Shown here: piece after piece, positions 62,186 through 64,000 of the stretch
How positions within the stretch are numbered: the first letter of the stretch is position 1
How the letters are laid out: every line of letters begins with the position of its first letter
Source: Thereva unica
Lineage: Eukaryota > Arthropoda > Insecta > Diptera > Therevidae
Assembly (NCBI GenBank): GCA_949987705.1
Contig: OX465282.1
Coordinates: forward strand, 61,625,922-61,689,921
Length of the DNA stretch: 64,000 bases
Direction of reading: 5' to 3'
Notes under the pieces: model-generated
Database searches by the model: none
What the model was told of the DNA's origin: nothing
The model's input: the letters and a program-made list of their open reading frames with translations, nothing else
Made by a program: the position numbers and the translations under genes

Positions 62186-63812
62186 AAGGAAATTAAAGAA
62201 GAGTACTTGTACCCACAAGACGCGTTGTATCCACAGGACGAATTGTACCCACAAGACGCGCAAAATCAAGATCAGTATCCGACAAATGATATCATTCCTG
62301 AGGAAAATGTCGATCAAATTGAAGAATTTGATGAAGCTCAAGAATTGGATGACATCTATTTTTTAGGCTAAGGTCGTCTTCGCTCCCTTATTTCGAACAT
62401 AGGAAAGGAAGCGGAGAAATTACAAAATTCTTAGTAGATACCGGCTCAAATAAAAACTACGTACAGCCAAAACATATAAAATATCCTATACGGAATGAAA
62501 AACCATTTTTCGCTAACTCCGTCGGAGGTAGAATTAAAATAACCCATCATGCACTCATCGATATATTTGGACTTAACAAAACAAATCAAATTCTTTATAT
62601 TACCAACCCTCATATCTTTTGACGCTATTCTCGGTAACGATAGCTTACGTGAACTAGATGGCGTGATTCATACAAAAAAAGATCATATGATCTTACTCCA
62701 AAACATTAAAATTCTTCTCAAACAATATAAAGCTGAAAACATCAATTCTATTACCCTTCGTACCTCCCATTTAACAAGATAGCAAAACGAAACATTGAAT
62801 AATGTTCTCAAGAAATGCCCCCAACTTTTTGCAGACCCAAACCGAAAACTAACGTACACAACAACAGCAAAAGGTGAGATTATAACCACCACGGATACAC
62901 CAGTCTATTCGAAATCCTACCCTTACCCTATGGCTTTGAAAGACGAAGTCGAAAGACAAGTAAAAGAATTACTCGACGAAGGCATTATAAGACCGTCAAA
63001 GTCTCCATACAATTCTCCAGTATGGATAGTCGCGAAGAAGCTAGACGCTTCGTTAAAGAAAAAATTCAGAATTGTCATAGATTACCGAGAGTTAAATTCT
63101 ATAACTATCCCAGACAGATATCCTATTCCAGAAATAAACGAAGTTCTGGCTAATCTAGGGAAAAACAAATCTTTTTCAATTATTGATCTAAAAAGCGGCT
63201 TTCACCAAATTCTTCTTAAAGAATCTGACATAGGAAAAACGGCTTTTTCTATAAATAATGGTAAATTCGAATTTGTTAGATTACCTTTTGGCCTTAAAAA
63301 TGACCCTTCAATATTTCAAAGAGCACTTGACGATACTTTAAGGGAACATATCGGCAAGAGATGCTACGTCTACATTGATGACATAATAATATTCGACAAA
63401 AATGAGCAAGAACATTTCCAAAATTTAGAAAAAGTCTTCCATACTTTAGAGTCTGTTAACATAAACGTTCAGATTGATAAGTGCGAATTTTGCATGACCG
63501 AAATAGAATTCCTAGGCTTCATAGTTGGAATAGACGGAATTAAGCCGAATCCAGAAAAAATTCAAGCGATAATAAGCTTAGCTCCTGCTAAAAATCTGAG
63601 AGAGTTGCGTTCCTTTTTAGGAATGTCAGGTTACTATAGACGCTTCATTAAAGATTACGCCAAACTAGCAAAACCCCTGACATCCCTTTTAAGAGGGGAA
63701 GATGGACGAGTGTCCAAAAACGCTTCAAAAAATAAGACCATTCAACTTGACAAAGAACAATTTAATGCCTTTAATAACTTGAAAAACTCATTGATTTCGC
63801 AAGAGGTAATAC
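62186..63812 (+). pseudogene. pol: Errantivirus-type element E2: protease and reverse transcriptase
   Basis: Protease is recognised from KFLVDTGSNKNYVQP (62420-62470) and the FDAILGNDSLRELDG stretch (about 62620). A stop at 62780 separates it from the open frame 62795-63826. The RT there is complete through [48 protein letters not shown] (catalytic) and LRSFLGMSGYYRRFI. The match to E1 ends at 63812, so RNase H and integrase of this copy are absent from the window. Among E1 and E2 this is the best-preserved RT. Confidence 0.88.
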
Positions 63813-64000
63813 CAGAGATAACATAATACTCCGTATAAAGATGCGACAGCTAGAACAAAAAACCCGAACGCTTTTCGCATCGGCAGACCTCTGAGATTGC
63901 CTCCACCTTAGCAACATATCAAAGTGTCCAGCAACACTACGAGGCGAACGTGGTCATGGTCCGCAGCACAAGACATGCGGTGAGTTTGTGGGTAGGGAAG
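63813..64000. other. Unassigned sequence replacing the end of E2 pol
   Basis: The sequence departs from the E1/E2 alignment at 63812. It is GC-richer and unrecognised, and continues beyond the window. It is probably another insertion or a breakpoint. Confidence 0.45.

Overview
This window is a eukaryotic intergenic region made almost entirely of transposable elements (TEs) and tandem repeats. I see no convincing single-copy host gene. The composition suggests an arthropod, most likely an insect. The sequence is AT-rich and contains env-bearing gypsy/errantivirus-type elements, CsRn1-type and Mag-type Ty3/gypsy elements, piggyBac, PIF/Harbinger with a MADF-BESS partner gene, hAT, Helitron, BEL/Pao and jockey/CR1-group and RNase H-bearing LINEs. 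Species cannot be determined from the sequence alone.

Layout. 1-3.3 kb: three tandem-repeat fields (a 108-bp repeat, a 7-bp CATAGTA-type satellite with a ~210-bp higher-order unit, and a 37-bp palindromic repeat). 3.3-4.5 kb: a dead hAT transposase. 4.8-8.5 kb: a decayed CsRn1-like gypsy element with a 3' LTR. 8.8-10.7 kb: a decayed Mag/K02A2.6-like gypsy element with a short 3' LTR. 10.7-11.3 kb: the 3' part of a large LTR-like repeat that recurs at 28.5-31.2 and 52.1-54.2 kb. 11.3-33.8 kb: one dismembered errantivirus-type element (E1: leader and gag, then pol, integrase, env). Its gag is split by a TA-flanked element (12251-26756), which holds a young CsRn1-type element (el2, 15008-20062). 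A second young gypsy element (el3, 20066-26264) inserted exactly at the edge of el2's 3' LTR. E1 pol is further split by a tRNA-derived SINE with a deletion, a 2.67-kb solo LTR and a fragment of another errantivirus. 34.7-37.1 kb: an unclassified DNA transposon with 34-bp terminal inverted repeats. 38.9-40.3 kb: a short Helitron. 40.3-51.4 kb: a LINE ORF1 split by a hAT element, itself split by a MITE and by a PIF/Harbinger element, which holds an intact LINE and a mini-Harbinger. 51.5-55.8 kb: BEL/Pao fragment, large LTR-like repeat, LINE ORF2 tail. 55.8-63.8 kb: errantivirus env end, a shared LTR split by a 2.4-kb piggyBac, then gag-pol of another copy (E2) split by a hAT-type MITE.

Target-site duplications could be read at most junctions, so the order of insertion can be reconstructed. 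The youngest pieces are el2 (LTRs differ at one aligned position), el3 (LTRs differ at two of 492 positions) and the LINE at 43100-46326 (979-codon open frame, 26-nt A tail, 8-bp duplication). The most interesting signals are: two textbook -1 frameshift cassettes with the same GGGAAAC heptamer and 7-nt spacer in el2 and el3; a heat-shock-element/TATA/initiator promoter in the el3 LTR; an el2 5' LTR carrying a copied piece of el3 that exists only at its own 3' end; a Harbinger whose two antisense genes lie in each other's introns; and a possibly undescribed 34-bp-TIR transposon.
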